DNA of 64,000 nt from UBA3839 sp963627995 (GCA_963627995.1 CAVGCV010000002.1:196171-260170); one strand, 5' to 3'. Positions 34,975 through 45,906 are shown, counted from the first letter of the stretch. Program-made: numbers and translations. The notes: generated from the sequence alone by a model not told the origin.

Positions 34975-36225
34975 ATGAAAGAAGAACTGATTCTGAAAGC
35001 GTATGAAGTGGCGAAAGAGCGCTACGCGGCGATAGGCGTCGACACGGACAAGGTCGTCGCGCAGCTCGAGCAAGTCCCCATCTCCCTGCACTGCTGGCAG
35101 ACGGACGACGTGGTGGGCTTCGAAAGCGGAGCGGCGGCGTCGGGCGGCATCCAGGCCACGGGCAACTACCCGGGGCGCGCCCGCAACATCGACGAGGTGC
35201 GGCAGGACATCGGCTACGTGAAGACGCTGCTGGCCGGCAGCCACCGCCTGAACCTGCACGAAATCTACGGCGAGTTCGGCGGCAAGTTCGTGGACCGCGA
35301 CGAAGTGGGCGTGGAGCATTTCCAGGGCTGGATGGACTGGGCCAGGGAGCAGGGGCTGAAACTCGACTTCAACTCCACCAGCTTCTCCCACCCCAAGAGC
35401 GGCAGCCTCTCGCTCGCCAACCCCGACAAGGGCATCCGCGACTTCTGGATTGAGCACACGAAGCGCTGCCGCCGCATCGCCGACGCGATGGGCAAGGCGC
35501 AGGGCGACCCCTGCATCATGAACATCTGGGTGCACGACGGGAGCAAGGACCTGACGGTGGAGCGCAAGCGCTACCGCGAGATACTGGCGGCGTCGCTCGA
35601 CGAGATCCTCGCCGAGCAGCTGCCGCACATGAAGCCCTGCGTGGAGGCCAAGCTCTTCGGCATCGGGCTGGAGAGCTACACGGTGGGGTCGCACGACTTC
35701 TACGCCGGCTACTGCGCCACCCGCAAGGTGATGTACACGCTCGACACGGGACACTATGAGCAGACGGAGAACGTGAGCGACATGGTGGCGTCGCTGCTGC
35801 TGTTCGTCCCCGAGCTGATGCTGCACGTCAGCCGCCCCGTGCGCTGGGACAGCGACCACGTGACCATCATGAACGACCAGACGCTCGACCTCTTCAAGGA
35901 GCTGGTGCGCGCCGACGCGCTCGACCGCGCCCACATCGGGCTCGACTACTTCGACGCGAGCATCAACCGCATCGGCGCGTACATCATCGGCACGCGCGCC
36001 ACGCAGAAATGCCTGCTCCAGGCGCTGCTCGAGCCCGTGGCTGCGCTGCGCCGGTACGAGGACAACGGACAGAACTTCGAGCGCCTCGCCCTCATGGAGG
36101 AAGCGAAGTCGCTGCCGTTCGGCGCCGTGTTCGACTATTTCAACCTGAAGAACGGCGTTCCCGTGGGCGAGGACTACATCCAGGAAATCCAGCAGTACGA
36201 GAGGGACGTGACCTCCAAGCGGTGA
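34975..36225 (+). CDS. rhaA: L-rhamnose isomerase
   Basis: A 416-residue isomerase converting L-rhamnose to L-rhamnulose with Mn2+ in the cytoplasm. The sequence follows RhaA throughout: ISLHCWQTDDVVGFE near the N-terminus, FNSTSFSHPKSG, IWVHDGSKD, ESYTVGSHDFY, LDTGHY and RWDSDHV, which hold the metal-binding His, Asp and Glu residues. Length is typical. It lies 29 bp after rhaB and is followed by a hairpin before rhaT. Confidence 0.96.
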   Translation: MKEELILKAYEVAKERYAAIGVDTDKVVAQLEQVPISLHCWQTDDVVGFESGAAASGGIQATGNYPGRARNIDEVRQDIGYVKTLLAGSHRLNLHEIYGEFGGKFVDRDEVGVEHFQGWMDWAREQGLKLDFNSTSFSHPKSGSLSLANPDKGIRDFWIEHTKRCRRIADAMGKAQGDPCIMNIWVHDGSKDLTVERKRYREILAASLDEILAEQLPHMKPCVEAKLFGIGLESYTVGSHDFYAGYCATRKVMYTLDTGHYEQTENVSDMVASLLLFVPELMLHVSRPVRWDSDHVTIMNDQTLDLFKELVRADALDRAHIGLDYFDASINRIGAYIIGTRATQKCLLQALLEPVAALRRYEDNGQNFERLALMEEAKSLPFGAVFDYFNLKNGVPVGEDYIQEIQQYERDVTSKR

Positions 36226-36234
36226 ACCACAAGA

Positions 36235-36274
36235 GGGGGGAAGCCCGCGCCCGACCGCGGCCCGGGCTTCCCCC
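36235..36274 (+). terminator. Intercistronic hairpin between rhaA and rhaT
   Basis: GGGGGAAGCCCG pairs with CGGGCTTCCCCC around a 15-nt loop, starting 9 bp after the rhaA stop. There is no T run. It probably reduces read-through or stabilises the upstream mRNA, giving less transporter than enzyme. Confidence 0.55.
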
Positions 36275-36295
36275 ACCCTGAACGAAACGAACATC

Positions 36296-37327
36296 ATGGA
36301 CATCATCATCGGCTTGTTGATCATCGCCGTGGGAGCCTTCTGCCAGTCGAGCTGCTACGTGCCCATCAACAAGATAAGGAACTGGTCGTGGGAGAGCTAC
36401 TGGATTGTGCAGGGCGTGTTCGCCTGGCTCGTCTTCCCCCTCGTCGGCGCGCTGATGGCCGTACCGGCCGGACACTCGCTCCTCGAGCTCTTTTCTCCCG
36501 AACACGCCTTCGCGCTCGGCATGACACTGCTGTTCGGCGTGCTGTGGGGCGTGGGCGGACTGACTTTCGGCCTGTCGATGCGCTACCTCGGGGTGGCGCT
36601 CGGGCAGAGCATCGCCCTCGGCACGTGCGCCGGCCTGGGCACCATCATGGGGCCCGTGCTGCTTAACGCGTTCTATCCCGACGGACACCACCTGGAGAAG
36701 CTGACCTTCGCCGTCATCTTCGGCGTGGCCGTCACGCTCGCCGGCATCTCCGTCATCGGCGTGGCGGGGTCGATGAAGTCGGCCGCCCTGACGGAGGAGG
36801 AGCGGAAGGCCGCCGTCAAGGACTTCAACTTCCCGAAAGGCATCGCCATCGCCCTGCTGGCCGGCTTCATGAGCGCCTGCTTCGCCATCGGGCTGGAGTT
36901 CGGCAGCACCCTCTATTTCCCGGAGACCGAGGAGACGCTCCGCACGCTGCCGGCCACGCTGTTCGTGACCACCGGCGGATTCGCCACCAACGCGGCCTAC
37001 TGCTTCTACCAGAACCACAAGAACCGCACGTGGGGCGACTATGCGCGCGGGGCGGTGTGGGCGAACAACCTGTCCTTCTGCGCGCTGGCAGGACTGCTGT
37101 GGTACACCCAGTTCTTCGGCCTAAGCATCGGCAAGGGCTTCCTCGCCGGAAGCCCCACGCTGCTGGCGTTCTCGTGGTGCATCCTCATGGCGCTCAACGT
37201 CACCTTCTCCAACGTGTGGGGCATCCTGCTGCGGGAGTGGCGCGGCTGCTCGCGCGCCACCATCGCCACGCTCGTCGCCGGCATCATCATCCTCATCATC
37301 AGTTCATTCCTACCCCAACTCCTGTAA
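36296..37327 (+). CDS. rhaT: L-rhamnose/proton symporter RhaT
   Basis: A 343-residue inner-membrane protein with about ten hydrophobic helices, matching the RhaT family of the drug/metabolite transporter superfamily. CYVPINKIRNWSWESYWIVQ near residues 22-41, LWGVGGLTFGLSMRYLGVAL and LGQSIALGTCAGLGTIMGPV are the conserved blocks. It takes up L-rhamnose with H+. It lies between rhaA and rhaD, with rhaD starting 3 bp after its stop. Confidence 0.95.
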   Translation: MDIIIGLLIIAVGAFCQSSCYVPINKIRNWSWESYWIVQGVFAWLVFPLVGALMAVPAGHSLLELFSPEHAFALGMTLLFGVLWGVGGLTFGLSMRYLGVALGQSIALGTCAGLGTIMGPVLLNAFYPDGHHLEKLTFAVIFGVAVTLAGISVIGVAGSMKSAALTEEERKAAVKDFNFPKGIAIALLAGFMSACFAIGLEFGSTLYFPETEETLRTLPATLFVTTGGFATNAAYCFYQNHKNRTWGDYARGAVWANNLSFCALAGLLWYTQFFGLSIGKGFLAGSPTLLAFSWCILMALNVTFSNVWGILLREWRGCSRATIATLVAGIIILIISSFLPQLL

Positions 37328-37330
37328 CAC

Positions 37331-38152
37331 ATGAAAAGCATACTTGAGGGGCGCGAAGCCCTCCGCGCCGAAATCGAGAAAGTGGCGGAAGCCGCCGGCT
37401 ACCTGTGGCAAAAGGGCTGGGCGGAGCGCAACGGCGGCAACATCACGGTGAACATCACCGGCCTCGCCGACGGCGGAATCCGCGCCCTGCCGCCCATCTC
37501 CGACCCCATCCCCATCGGCACCACCCTGCCCCACCTGCGCGGCTGCTACTTCTACTGCAAGGGGACGGGCAAGCGGATGCGCGACCTCGCCCGCCAGCCC
37601 ATGCGCAACGGCAGCGTCATCCGCATCCTCGACGACTGCGCCTCCTACGCCATCGTCGCCGACGAGCCGGTGGCGCCCACGTCGGAGCTGCCGTCCCACC
37701 TCTCCATGCACGACTACCTCATCGGCTCGGGCTCCACCTACAAGGCGAGCCTCCACACCCACCCCATCGAGCTGGTCGCCATGAGCCACAACCCGGCGAT
37801 GCTCAGGAAAGACGTGATGACGAGGCTCCTGTGGTCGATGATTCCCGAGACGCTGGCCTTCGCGCCGCTCGGGCTGGGCATCGTGCCCTACGAGCTGCCC
37901 GGAAGCGTGCGGCTCGCCGAGGCGACGCTCCGGCAAATCAAGGACTACGACGTGGTGATGTGGGAGAAGCACGGCGTATGCGCCGTCGGGACGGACATCA
38001 TGGACGCGTTCGACCAGGTGGACGTGCTCAACAAGGCCGCCAACATCTACATGTGCGCCAAGAGCATGGGATTCACGCCCGACGGCATGACGGCGGAGGC
38101 GATGGAAGAGGTGCAGGACGTGTTCCGCCTCCCGAAACGCCGCCCCTGCTGA
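37331..38152 (+). CDS. rhaD: Rhamnulose-1-phosphate aldolase
   Basis: A 273-residue class II aldolase splitting rhamnulose 1-phosphate into dihydroxyacetone phosphate and lactaldehyde. AERNGGNITVNITG near the N-terminus is the phosphate loop, SLHTHPIELVAM carries two Zn-binding histidines, and MWEKHGVCAVG carries the third. E in PTSELPSH is the catalytic glutamate position. The start follows the rhaT stop at once, so translation is probably coupled. It completes the pathway encoded by the operon. Confidence 0.95.
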   Translation: MKSILEGREALRAEIEKVAEAAGYLWQKGWAERNGGNITVNITGLADGGIRALPPISDPIPIGTTLPHLRGCYFYCKGTGKRMRDLARQPMRNGSVIRILDDCASYAIVADEPVAPTSELPSHLSMHDYLIGSGSTYKASLHTHPIELVAMSHNPAMLRKDVMTRLLWSMIPETLAFAPLGLGIVPYELPGSVRLAEATLRQIKDYDVVMWEKHGVCAVGTDIMDAFDQVDVLNKAANIYMCAKSMGFTPDGMTAEAMEEVQDVFRLPKRRPC

Positions 38153-38176
38153 CCCGCCGCCCTCCGCAGGCGGGAA

Positions 38177-39394
38177 CTATCCGCAGGCTCCGGCCTGGCG
38201 CGCGATTTCCCGCGCGGCCACGTAGGCCGTGGTCCAAGCCGCCTGGAAGTTGAAGCCGCCCGTCACGCCGTCGATGTCCAGCACCTCGCCGGCAAAGAAC
38301 AGGCGCGGGCGTGCGCGGCTTTCGAGCGTCAGCGGATTCACCGACGAGAGCGACACGCCGCCGCACGTGACGAACTCGTCATGGTGCGGGGCGCGCCCCG
38401 ACACCGCATACGTGTCATTGACAAGGACATTGACCAGCCGGTTGATGTCCTTTTTGCCAAGCTCGCCCCAACGGCGGCCTCCGACGGACGGGGCTGCGGC
38501 CTCCGCCCCACCCCCCAGGGCGCGCCGCAGCAGGTGGAGCCACAGCCGCTGGGGCAGCGCGAACGGGCGCGCCGTGGCAAGTTGCCTCGACGCATTCCCG
38601 GCGGCCAGCGCGCGCAGCCCGTCCGCCACCTCGGCGTCGGCGAGCCCTGTCCAGTTCACAGCAACCGGCACGCTGTAGCCCCGCTCCGCCAGGTGGCGCG
38701 CGGCATAGCTCGACAGCCGCAGTACCGCCGGGCCGCTCATGCCCCAGTGCGTCGCCAGCAGCGCGCCCCGGGCGCGGAACCTCGTGGCCGGAATCTGCAC
38801 CGCCACGTCCTCCACCACCGTCCCCATCAGGCCGCGCAGCCCCTCGTCGTCCACGCCGAGCGAGAAGAGCGAGGGCACGGGCGGCTCGATGCCGACACCC
38901 TCCTCCGCCAGCCACGCATAGGCGTCCGCCCTGGGCGAGCCGCCCGCCGCCACCGCCACGAAGTCGAAGCCTTGCAGCTGCGACAGCGAGCCGACGCCCA
39001 GCCCCGTCCGCACCTCCACGCCCAGCCGGCGGGCGTGCGAGGCGAGGCAGCCGGTGATGTCGCGCGCGTCCTGCGACCGCGGGAACACGCAGCCGTCGTC
39101 CTGCGTCACGAGCTCCACCCCGTGCCGCTCGAACCAGCGGAACGCGTCCTCCGGCCCGAACGTCCGCATCAGCCGCCCCATCAGCCGGTGGCCGCGCGGA
39201 TAGACCGCCTCCAGCCCCTCCACGTGGCGGAACGAGTTGGTGCAGTTGCAGCGTCCGCCGCCCGACACCGCCACCTTCCGCAGCACGCGGCTGCCCCGCT
39301 CGAAGATGCAGACATCCATCCCCGGCGCCATCTCCTTCAGGTTGACGGCCATGAAGAAGCCCGCCGCGCCGCCGCCCGCAATGGCCGTCCTCAT
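38177..39394 (-). CDS. HI0933/BaiN-like flavoprotein (NAD(P)/FAD-dependent oxidoreductase)
   Basis: A 405-residue flavoprotein starting at the ATG at 39394; codons upstream run through the promoter and repeat B. FAD binding begins with AIAGGGAAGFFMAVNLKE (residues 4-21). SGGGRCNCTNS follows near 44-54, the hallmark of the HI0933 family, and the C-terminal LFFAGEVLDIDGVTGGFNFQ with AWTTAYVA closes the FAD site. Members are cytoplasmic oxidoreductases with mostly unknown substrates; BaiN acts on bile-acid derivatives, but nothing here points to that. It is convergent with rhaD and ends 24 bp from it. Confidence 0.9.
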   Translation of the reverse strand: MRTAIAGGGAAGFFMAVNLKEMAPGMDVCIFERGSRVLRKVAVSGGGRCNCTNSFRHVEGLEAVYPRGHRLMGRLMRTFGPEDAFRWFERHGVELVTQDDGCVFPRSQDARDITGCLASHARRLGVEVRTGLGVGSLSQLQGFDFVAVAAGGSPRADAYAWLAEEGVGIEPPVPSLFSLGVDDEGLRGLMGTVVEDVAVQIPATRFRARGALLATHWGMSGPAVLRLSSYAARHLAERGYSVPVAVNWTGLADAEVADGLRALAAGNASRQLATARPFALPQRLWLHLLRRALGGGAEAAAPSVGGRRWGELGKKDINRLVNVLVNDTYAVSGRAPHHDEFVTCGGVSLSSVNPLTLESRARPRLFFAGEVLDIDGVTGGFNFQAAWTTAYVAAREIARQAGACG

Positions 39395-39441
39395 ATCCGC
39401 CTTTCTCCTTGTTCCATAGTCAGTTGAAGTCACGCGAGCTG

Positions 39442-39472
39442 CAAAATTAGGCATAATCCGCCAGCCGGCAAA
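39442..39472 (-). promoter_or_regulatory. Promoter of the flavoprotein gene (TTTG ... TAATTTTG)
   Basis: On the minus strand TTTG (39469-39472) and TAATTTTG (39442-39449) are 19 bp apart, a full Bacteroidetes promoter, about 48 bp before the start. Confidence 0.7.
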
Positions 39473-39482
39473 ACAGCGTGCC

Positions 39483-39594
39483 AAAAACCTCCGCAGAGAA
39501 AATTCCCGCGCTCCGCGGAGGAAACATATTTCGTCCGCAGACAAAAAATATTTTCTCCGCGGACGCTTTCCGGCCCGTCCGCGGTGTTTTTTCC
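39483..39594. repeat. Interspersed palindromic repeat, copy B
   Basis: This copy shares the order of blocks with copies A and C: AAAACCTCCGCAGAGAAAA, CCGCGCTCCGCGGAG, TATTTCGTCCGC, TATTTTCTCCGCGGA and CCGCGGTGTTTTTTCC. Its central palindrome is imperfect. The end block is repeated in inverted form just outside (GGAAAAAACACTGCGG at 39607-39622). It lies between divergent promoters. Confidence 0.8.
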
Positions 39595-39656
39595 ACCGCG
39601 GACGGGAGGAAAAAACACTGCGGAGCGGCGGCCGCAGGAAATGAGGGCGGCCGGCG

Positions 39657-39688
39657 TTTGCCCGAATCGCACTTTTTACATAGCTTTG
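39657..39688 (+). promoter_or_regulatory. Promoter of ugd (TTTG ... TAGCTTTG)
   Basis: TTTG (39657-39660) and TAGCTTTG (39681-39688) have the consensus 20-bp spacing, 34 bp before the ugd start. Confidence 0.75.
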
Positions 39689-39722
39689 CACACCAAAAGA
39701 CCGCTAAAAGAAAGGATTCCGT

Positions 39723-41042
<1,320 letters not shown>

Positions 41043-41109
41043 GCCGCTTTTGCAACATTCCCACACCCCTTTTGCAACAAAAGAGAACAGCCTTCCAGCG
41101 GAAAAGGAG

Positions 41110-41117
41110 TTACTTTG
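41110..41117 (+). promoter_or_regulatory. Probable -7 element (TTACTTTG)
   Basis: A one-base variant of TAnnTTTG, 64 bp before the alginate-lyase-like gene. Upstream, CTTTTGCAACA occurs twice (41047-41057 and 41079-41089), the second overlapping a -33-like TTTG. Confidence 0.45.
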
Positions 41118-41181
41118 CGGCGAAAACACACGCCGTGTGGCCTAACCAACGGACAGTAACGACTAACTCCTTATTACTCTT

Positions 41182-44100
41182 ATGATGCAAAGATTCCGCC
41201 TCTTTTTCGCGGCGCTGCTCGCCGCCCTCCTCGGGACGGGCAGCGCCTGCGCCCAGGACGCGACAGGACTGGTGCTGCACTACGACTTTGAGAACGTCAG
41301 CGGGAAGACCGTCAGCGACCAGTCGGGCAGCGGAGCGAACGCCACCCTCGCCAACCAGGCGACGGTGGAGCAGATGGGCAAGTTCCACGTGCTGAGCCTC
41401 GGCAAGGGAACGGGCTACCTCGACATGACGGCCAAGGCCGGGAGCGTGGCCAAGGCGCTCGGCGACTTCACCGTCTCGGTCTACTACCGCGTGGACGACG
41501 ACGCCTCGCTCTCGGGCGCGGGCTTCTTCCTCTGGTGCTTCTCGCAGTCGGCCGCCAACACGGCCGACGCGTCGCCCTACACGGCCTACCGCCTGAACGT
41601 GCAGCGCATGGCCACCTCCACCGGCGGCTACGCCCACGAAACGGGCATGGAAATTGGCTCGGCGTCGGCGAAAGGACGCTGGGTGCACATGCTCTACCGC
41701 CAGTCGGCCAAGAAGGGGGAGCTCTACATCGACGGCCAGCTGCGGAAGACGGTCGCCACAATGCCCCTGCTGAGCGAGACGTTCACCGCCGCGCCCGCCT
41801 ACAACTGGATTGGCCGCGCGCCGTTCTCCGCCGACAGCTACCTGACGCAGACGCTGGTCTATGACTTCCGCCTCTACGACAAGGCCGTTTCCGACGAGGA
41901 AATCGCCACCCTCTCCGCCCTCCTCCCCGAGCTCGACCACGAGTACAGCTACGGGACGCCCGGCGACTTCGCTGCCCTGGAGAAGGCCGTGGGCGAGTGC
42001 AAGGCCTTCGTGGCGGCGGCGGGCGACGGCTACCCCGCCAACGCCGTGGCCGAGATGCAGGACGAGATCAGCCTCGCGCAGGCGTCGCTGAACGCGAAGG
42101 CGGAGAGCCAGACACTTGTCGACAAGCGCGTGGAGAGACTCAGCTCCGCCCTCGCCAAACTGAAGGGCAGCAAGGGCTTCGACATGAAGGAGGCCACGTC
42201 CACAGCGTTCGCCCCGGAGCACGGGTTCGTGCACCCCGGCGCGCTGCACACGCAGGCCGACTTCGACCGCATCAAGCAGCTGCTGGCCGACGGCGACCCC
42301 ACGATTACGGCGGCCTACAACGCGCTGAAAGCCGGCGAATACGCCCAAAGCGGCGTCGCCACCTGGCCCGTCGAGACCATCATCCGGGGCGGCGGAAGCG
42401 GACAGAACTACATGAACGCCGCCCGCGGCGCAGCCATGGCCTACCAGAACGCCCTCGTCTGGAAAATCGGAGGGAAAAAAGCAAACGCCGACGCCACCGT
42501 TCGCATCCTCATGGCGTGGGCGCGCGGCAACAAGTACGTCAGCGGCGACACCAACATGTCGCTGGCCTCGGGCCTCTACGGCTACGCCTTCGCAAACGCC
42601 GCCGAGCTGGTGCGCGACTACGAGGGGTGGAGTCCCGAGGACAAGGAGGAGTTCAAGCAGTACATCCTGAACACGTGGTACCCCGTGACCAACGACTTCC
42701 TGCGCCGCCGCCACGACACGTGGCTCAACGCGCGCAACAACGTGGGCCAGCGCCCCGGCCACTACTGGTCGAACTGGGGCCTCTGCAACACGCTGGCGAT
42801 GATGTGCTACGGCATCTTCCTCGACGACGTGCACATGTACAACCAGGGCGTGTCGTTCTTCAAGCACGACCACGTGGGCACGTTCAGCGAGGCGGCGACG
42901 CTCAACCGCACGGACGACATCAACAACTGGGGGCTGACGGAGTTCCTGGGCAACCTCGTCCCCGTGATACACGAGGACGCGCGCGGCCCGTTCGGCTACC
43001 TCGGGCAGATGCAGGAGAGCGGGCGCGACGCCGGCCACGAGCAGATGGCGGCCGGCCTGGCCGTGGACATCGCGCAGGTGGGCTGGAACCAGGGCGACGA
43101 CCTCTTCGGCTACATGGACAACCGCCTCGCCGCCGGCCTTGAGTTCGTGGCGGCACACAACTTCAGCGGCGTCACCAGCCTGCCCTGGACCAACTACAAC
43201 TACGCCGACTGCCGCACGGCATGGCACAACGTATGGCACCAGACGGGCTACGGTTCGCACGGCGAGAGCCGCCCCTACTGGGACCGCGTCGTCGGGCACT
43301 ACGAGGGCGTGAAAGGCGTGAAGATGCGCTACTCCGAGGCGGCGGCAAAAGCCGTGCGCGGCGCCAACGGCTACGACATGGGCGGACACAGCTACGGCGA
43401 GACGTCGGGCGGATACGACCACCTCGGGTTCTCGACCCTCACGTGCTACCGGCCAGCGGTGGCCGACCCGGCGAGCGCGCCCATCACCATCGGCGGGCGA
43501 ATCGTCTACAAGGGACAGACGCTGAACCAAACAGAACTGGGCGGGCTGAAATACACCTACAACGCCGACGGCACGCATGCCATTCCCGCCGACGGCAGCG
43601 ACATCCGCCTGGTCCCCGTGCTGCCCGAGGGCGAGGAAGACACGGGCAACTGGCAGTGGAACACGGGCGAGACGACCCGGGAAATCACGGTGAAGGCCGA
43701 CCACAGCTACCTCTACCGCGCGAGCTACACGGGCGCGAACGGCGCGGTCAGCGAGCGCATGTTCTCCATCGCCGTCGCCGGCGACTGCACGGCCGACAAG
43801 CTCACGCCCGAAATCACGGTCGACGGCGTGATTCACAGGGACACGGCCATGAGCGTGTTCTACGGCACGAACGTCATCCTCTACACCGGCAACCAGACGG
43901 GATGGACCAACGACTACCGCTGGGACAACGGCACGAAGGACAACTCCGTCATCGTCATCCCCAACATCACCACCTCGCGCGACTACGTGTGCCACTACAC
44001 CAACACCGGCGGACACGTGGGCGAGCAGCGGTTCCGCATCAACGTGCAGAACATCCGGCACCGCATCTATGTGAACGGCGCCGAACTAGCCGACACGTTC

Positions 44101-44862
44101 GACATCATCGTCAATAAGGGCGACCAGGTTTCCATCTCGCCGCTCATCGCGAGCAGCTTCACCAACCCGAGGCTCGAGTGGAGCGACGGCAGCACCGGCG
44201 CGGCGTTCGAACTCCCGAGCATCGGGCAGAGCGGCACGTTCACCCTCCGCTTCACCTCCGACCAAGTGTCGTTCACGCAGGACTACACCATCAGCGTGTG
44301 CAACGACCAAAGCTACGACCTGCCCTCGGGCGACTACCTCGTCCTCGACCGCGCGTCGGGCAAGGTGCTGACCGTCGCCGACGACGGCAAGTCGCTGGTG
44401 TTCGCCGAAACGGCCGACCCCGCCGCGCAGTCGCAGCTGTGGCGCGTCGAGCAGAGCGGCGCGGACGGCAACTACAAGTACAAGTTCACCTCGCTGGCCG
44501 ACGGCTCCATGATTTCCGCCTCCGGACGCCTCGCCTCGTCGGGCTCGTCGTTCCTGCTCACCAACGCCGTCGGCACCGACCACGTGGCCATCAGCACCGC
44601 CACGAAATACTACTGGGGGCGCGACGACGACGACGCCCTCAACATCCGCACCGGCAAGGAACTCACCGCCTTCCCCTTCCGCTTCGTCAGCAAGGAGGAC
44701 ATCGTCGGCATCCGCCAGCCCCGGCGCGGGCAGCCGGCCACGGCCGTGGATTTCTACACCCTCAGCGGCGTGAAGACCGCCACGCCCCCGCGCGGCATCT
44801 GCATCCGCAAGACCACGCACGCCGACGGATCGGTCACGACCGACAAGATTCGCGTGCAGTGA
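41182..44862 (+). CDS. Exported alginate-lyase-superfamily protein with LamG-like domain
   Basis: A 1226-residue exported protein with signal peptide (cleavage near SACAQ, about residue 25). A concanavalin/LamG-like domain spans about 28-250 (LVLHYDFENVSGKTVSDQSG; LYIDGQLRKTV). A helical linker follows to about 330. An alginate-lyase-like alpha/alpha barrel covers about 345-680: HPGALHTQADFDRIKQLLAD, ARNNVGQRPGHYWSNWGLCN and MQESGRDAGHEQMAAGLA are its key blocks, with Asn/His/Arg residues as in PF05426 lyases. Ig-like modules and a ricin-like domain (about 1040-1180) follow, ending in YTLSGVKTATPPRGICIRK, a Prevotella-type tail. The polyuronate substrate is not known. It follows ugd but has its own promoter. 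Confidence 0.75.
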   Translation: MMQRFRLFFAALLAALLGTGSACAQDATGLVLHYDFENVSGKTVSDQSGSGANATLANQATVEQMGKFHVLSLGKGTGYLDMTAKAGSVAKALGDFTVSVYYRVDDDASLSGAGFFLWCFSQSAANTADASPYTAYRLNVQRMATSTGGYAHETGMEIGSASAKGRWVHMLYRQSAKKGELYIDGQLRKTVATMPLLSETFTAAPAYNWIGRAPFSADSYLTQTLVYDFRLYDKAVSDEEIATLSALLPELDHEYSYGTPGDFAALEKAVGECKAFVAAAGDGYPANAVAEMQDEISLAQASLNAKAESQTLVDKRVERLSSALAKLKGSKGFDMKEATSTAFAPEHGFVHPGALHTQADFDRIKQLLADGDPTITAAYNALKAGEYAQSGVATWPVETIIRGGGSGQNYMNAARGAAMAYQNALVWKIGGKKANADATVRILMAWARGNKYVSGDTNMSLASGLYGYAFANAAELVRDYEGWSPEDKEEFKQYILNTWYPVTNDFLRRRHDTWLNARNNVGQRPGHYWSNWGLCNTLAMMCYGIFLDDVHMYNQGVSFFKHDHVGTFSEAATLNRTDDINNWGLTEFLGNLVPVIHEDARGPFGYLGQMQESGRDAGHEQMAAGLAVDIAQVGWNQGDDLFGYMDNRLAAGLEFVAAHNFSGVTSLPWTNYNYADCRTAWHNVWHQTGYGSHGESRPYWDRVVGHYEGVKGVKMRYSEAAAKAVRGANGYDMGGHSYGETSGGYDHLGFSTLTCYRPAVADPASAPITIGGRIVYKGQTLNQTELGGLKYTYNADGTHAIPADGSDIRLVPVLPEGEEDTGNWQWNTGETTREITVKADHSYLYRASYTGANGAVSERMFSIAVAGDCTADKLTPEITVDGVIHRDTAMSVFYGTNVILYTGNQTGWTNDYRWDNGTKDNSVIVIPNITTSRDYVCHYTNTGGHVGEQRFRINVQNIRHRIYVNGAELADTFDIIVNKGDQVSISPLIASSFTNPRLEWSDGSTGAAFELPSIGQSGTFTLRFTSDQVSFTQDYTISVCNDQSYDLPSGDYLVLDRASGKVLTVADDGKSLVFAETADPAAQSQLWRVEQSGADGNYKYKFTSLADGSMISASGRLASSGSSFLLTNAVGTDHVAISTATKYYWGRDDDDALNIRTGKELTAFPFRFVSKEDIVGIRQPRRGQPATAVDFYTLSGVKTATPPRGICIRKTTHADGSVTTDKIRVQ

Positions 44863-44883
44863 CCGCGCGCCAATCCCCCTACC

Positions 44884-44917
44884 CCGGGCCCATGGACGAC
44901 ACCGTCCATGGGCCCGG
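44884..44917 (+). terminator. Terminator hairpin
   Basis: A perfect 15-bp stem (44884-44898 with 44903-44917, CCGGGCCCATGGACG/CGTCCATGGGCCCGG) is followed by CTCTTTTCCT. Confidence 0.7.
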
Positions 44918-45011
44918 CTCTTTTCCTCCCCAACAAAAAAACACGGCGCCGGCGTGCAAGGTTCCGCACATCTGCGGATTTAGCATGATATAGAAACCAT
45001 ACACGAAAAAA

Positions 45012-45740
45012 ATGAAAAGACACCATGCCTTCCGTTGCGCCATCGCACTGACCGCGCTGGCCGCCACACTCCAGTCCTGCCTCGGCGACAGCGACGAATC
45101 CCTCCCGCAGCAGCCCACGGCACTCGTCACCGTACGCCCGTCGGCCGACGGGACATTCCTCCTCCAGCTCGACAACGCCACCGCCCTGCGCCCCACCAAC
45201 ATGACCGCCTCGCCCTTCGGGACGAAGGAAGTGCGCGCGCTGGTGAGCTACACCGAGGAGAAAGGCGGCAGACAGGACACGCCGCGCGACGTGCGCATCA
45301 ACTGGATCGACAGCATCCGCACCAAGCTGCCGTCCCCCGACCTCGGCAACCGGAACGACTCGGCCTACGGGAACGACCCCATCGAAATCGTCAAGGACTG
45401 GGTGACCGTCGCCGAAGACGGCTACCTCACCCTCCGCATTCGCACCCTGTGGGGGGCGGCCAGCCAGCCGCACGTCGTCAGCCTCCTGACCGGCGCAAGC
45501 ACCGACGACCCGTTCCAGCTGGAACTCCGCCACGACGCCAGGGGCGACACGCGCGGCAAGATGGGCGACGCGCTCATCGCCTTCAACCTCAACCGGCTGC
45601 CGCGCAACGGCGCGACAAGCGCGAAACTCCGCCTCAGCTGGCTGTCGTTCACAGGCAAGAAGACCACAGAGTTCGACCTCCAGCTCCACCCGCAGTCCTC
45701 CGCCGCCACCCGCGCGGCGTTCAGCGCACGGGTGGAGTGA
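45012..45740 (+). CDS. NigD-like lipoprotein
   Basis: A 242-residue lipoprotein (signal ending LQSC, Cys at about 24). The N-terminal OB-like domain (ALVTVRPSADGTFLLQLDNA, LRPTNMTASPFGTKEVRALV) and the C-terminal beta domain (DWVTVAEDGYLTLRIRTLWG ... LELRHDARGD) match NigD proteins of Bacteroidales. NigD was named from a bacteriocin (nigrescin) locus in Prevotella nigrescens, but most homologues have no known role. No bacteriocin gene is visible here. Its upstream region shares a motif with the lipoprotein gene at 50636. Confidence 0.85.
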   Translation: MKRHHAFRCAIALTALAATLQSCLGDSDESLPQQPTALVTVRPSADGTFLLQLDNATALRPTNMTASPFGTKEVRALVSYTEEKGGRQDTPRDVRINWIDSIRTKLPSPDLGNRNDSAYGNDPIEIVKDWVTVAEDGYLTLRIRTLWGAASQPHVVSLLTGASTDDPFQLELRHDARGDTRGKMGDALIAFNLNRLPRNGATSAKLRLSWLSFTGKKTTEFDLQLHPQSSAATRAAFSARVE

Positions 45741-45795
45741 ACAGTCCGGGAACGCGGAAAACACCGCGCCGGAATTCCGTGGGGACACCGCCCTG

Positions 45796-45906
45796 AAAAC
45801 CTCCGCAGAGAAAAGCCCCGCGCTCCGCAGAGAAAAATATTTTCGTCCGCAGACGAAAATATTTTTCTCTGCGGACGTTTTACAGCCCCTCCGCAGTGTT
45901 TTTCGC
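45796..45906. repeat. Interspersed palindromic repeat, copy C
   Basis: Third copy of the family. Its core, 45825-45874, is a perfect 23-bp inverted repeat around CGCA (CCGCAGAGAAAAATATTTTC...). The end block CCGCAGTGTTTTTCGC matches copies A and B. An inverted version of the end block (GGAAAACACCGCG) lies on the left at 45754-45766, hinting that the full element has inverted ends. Confidence 0.8.
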
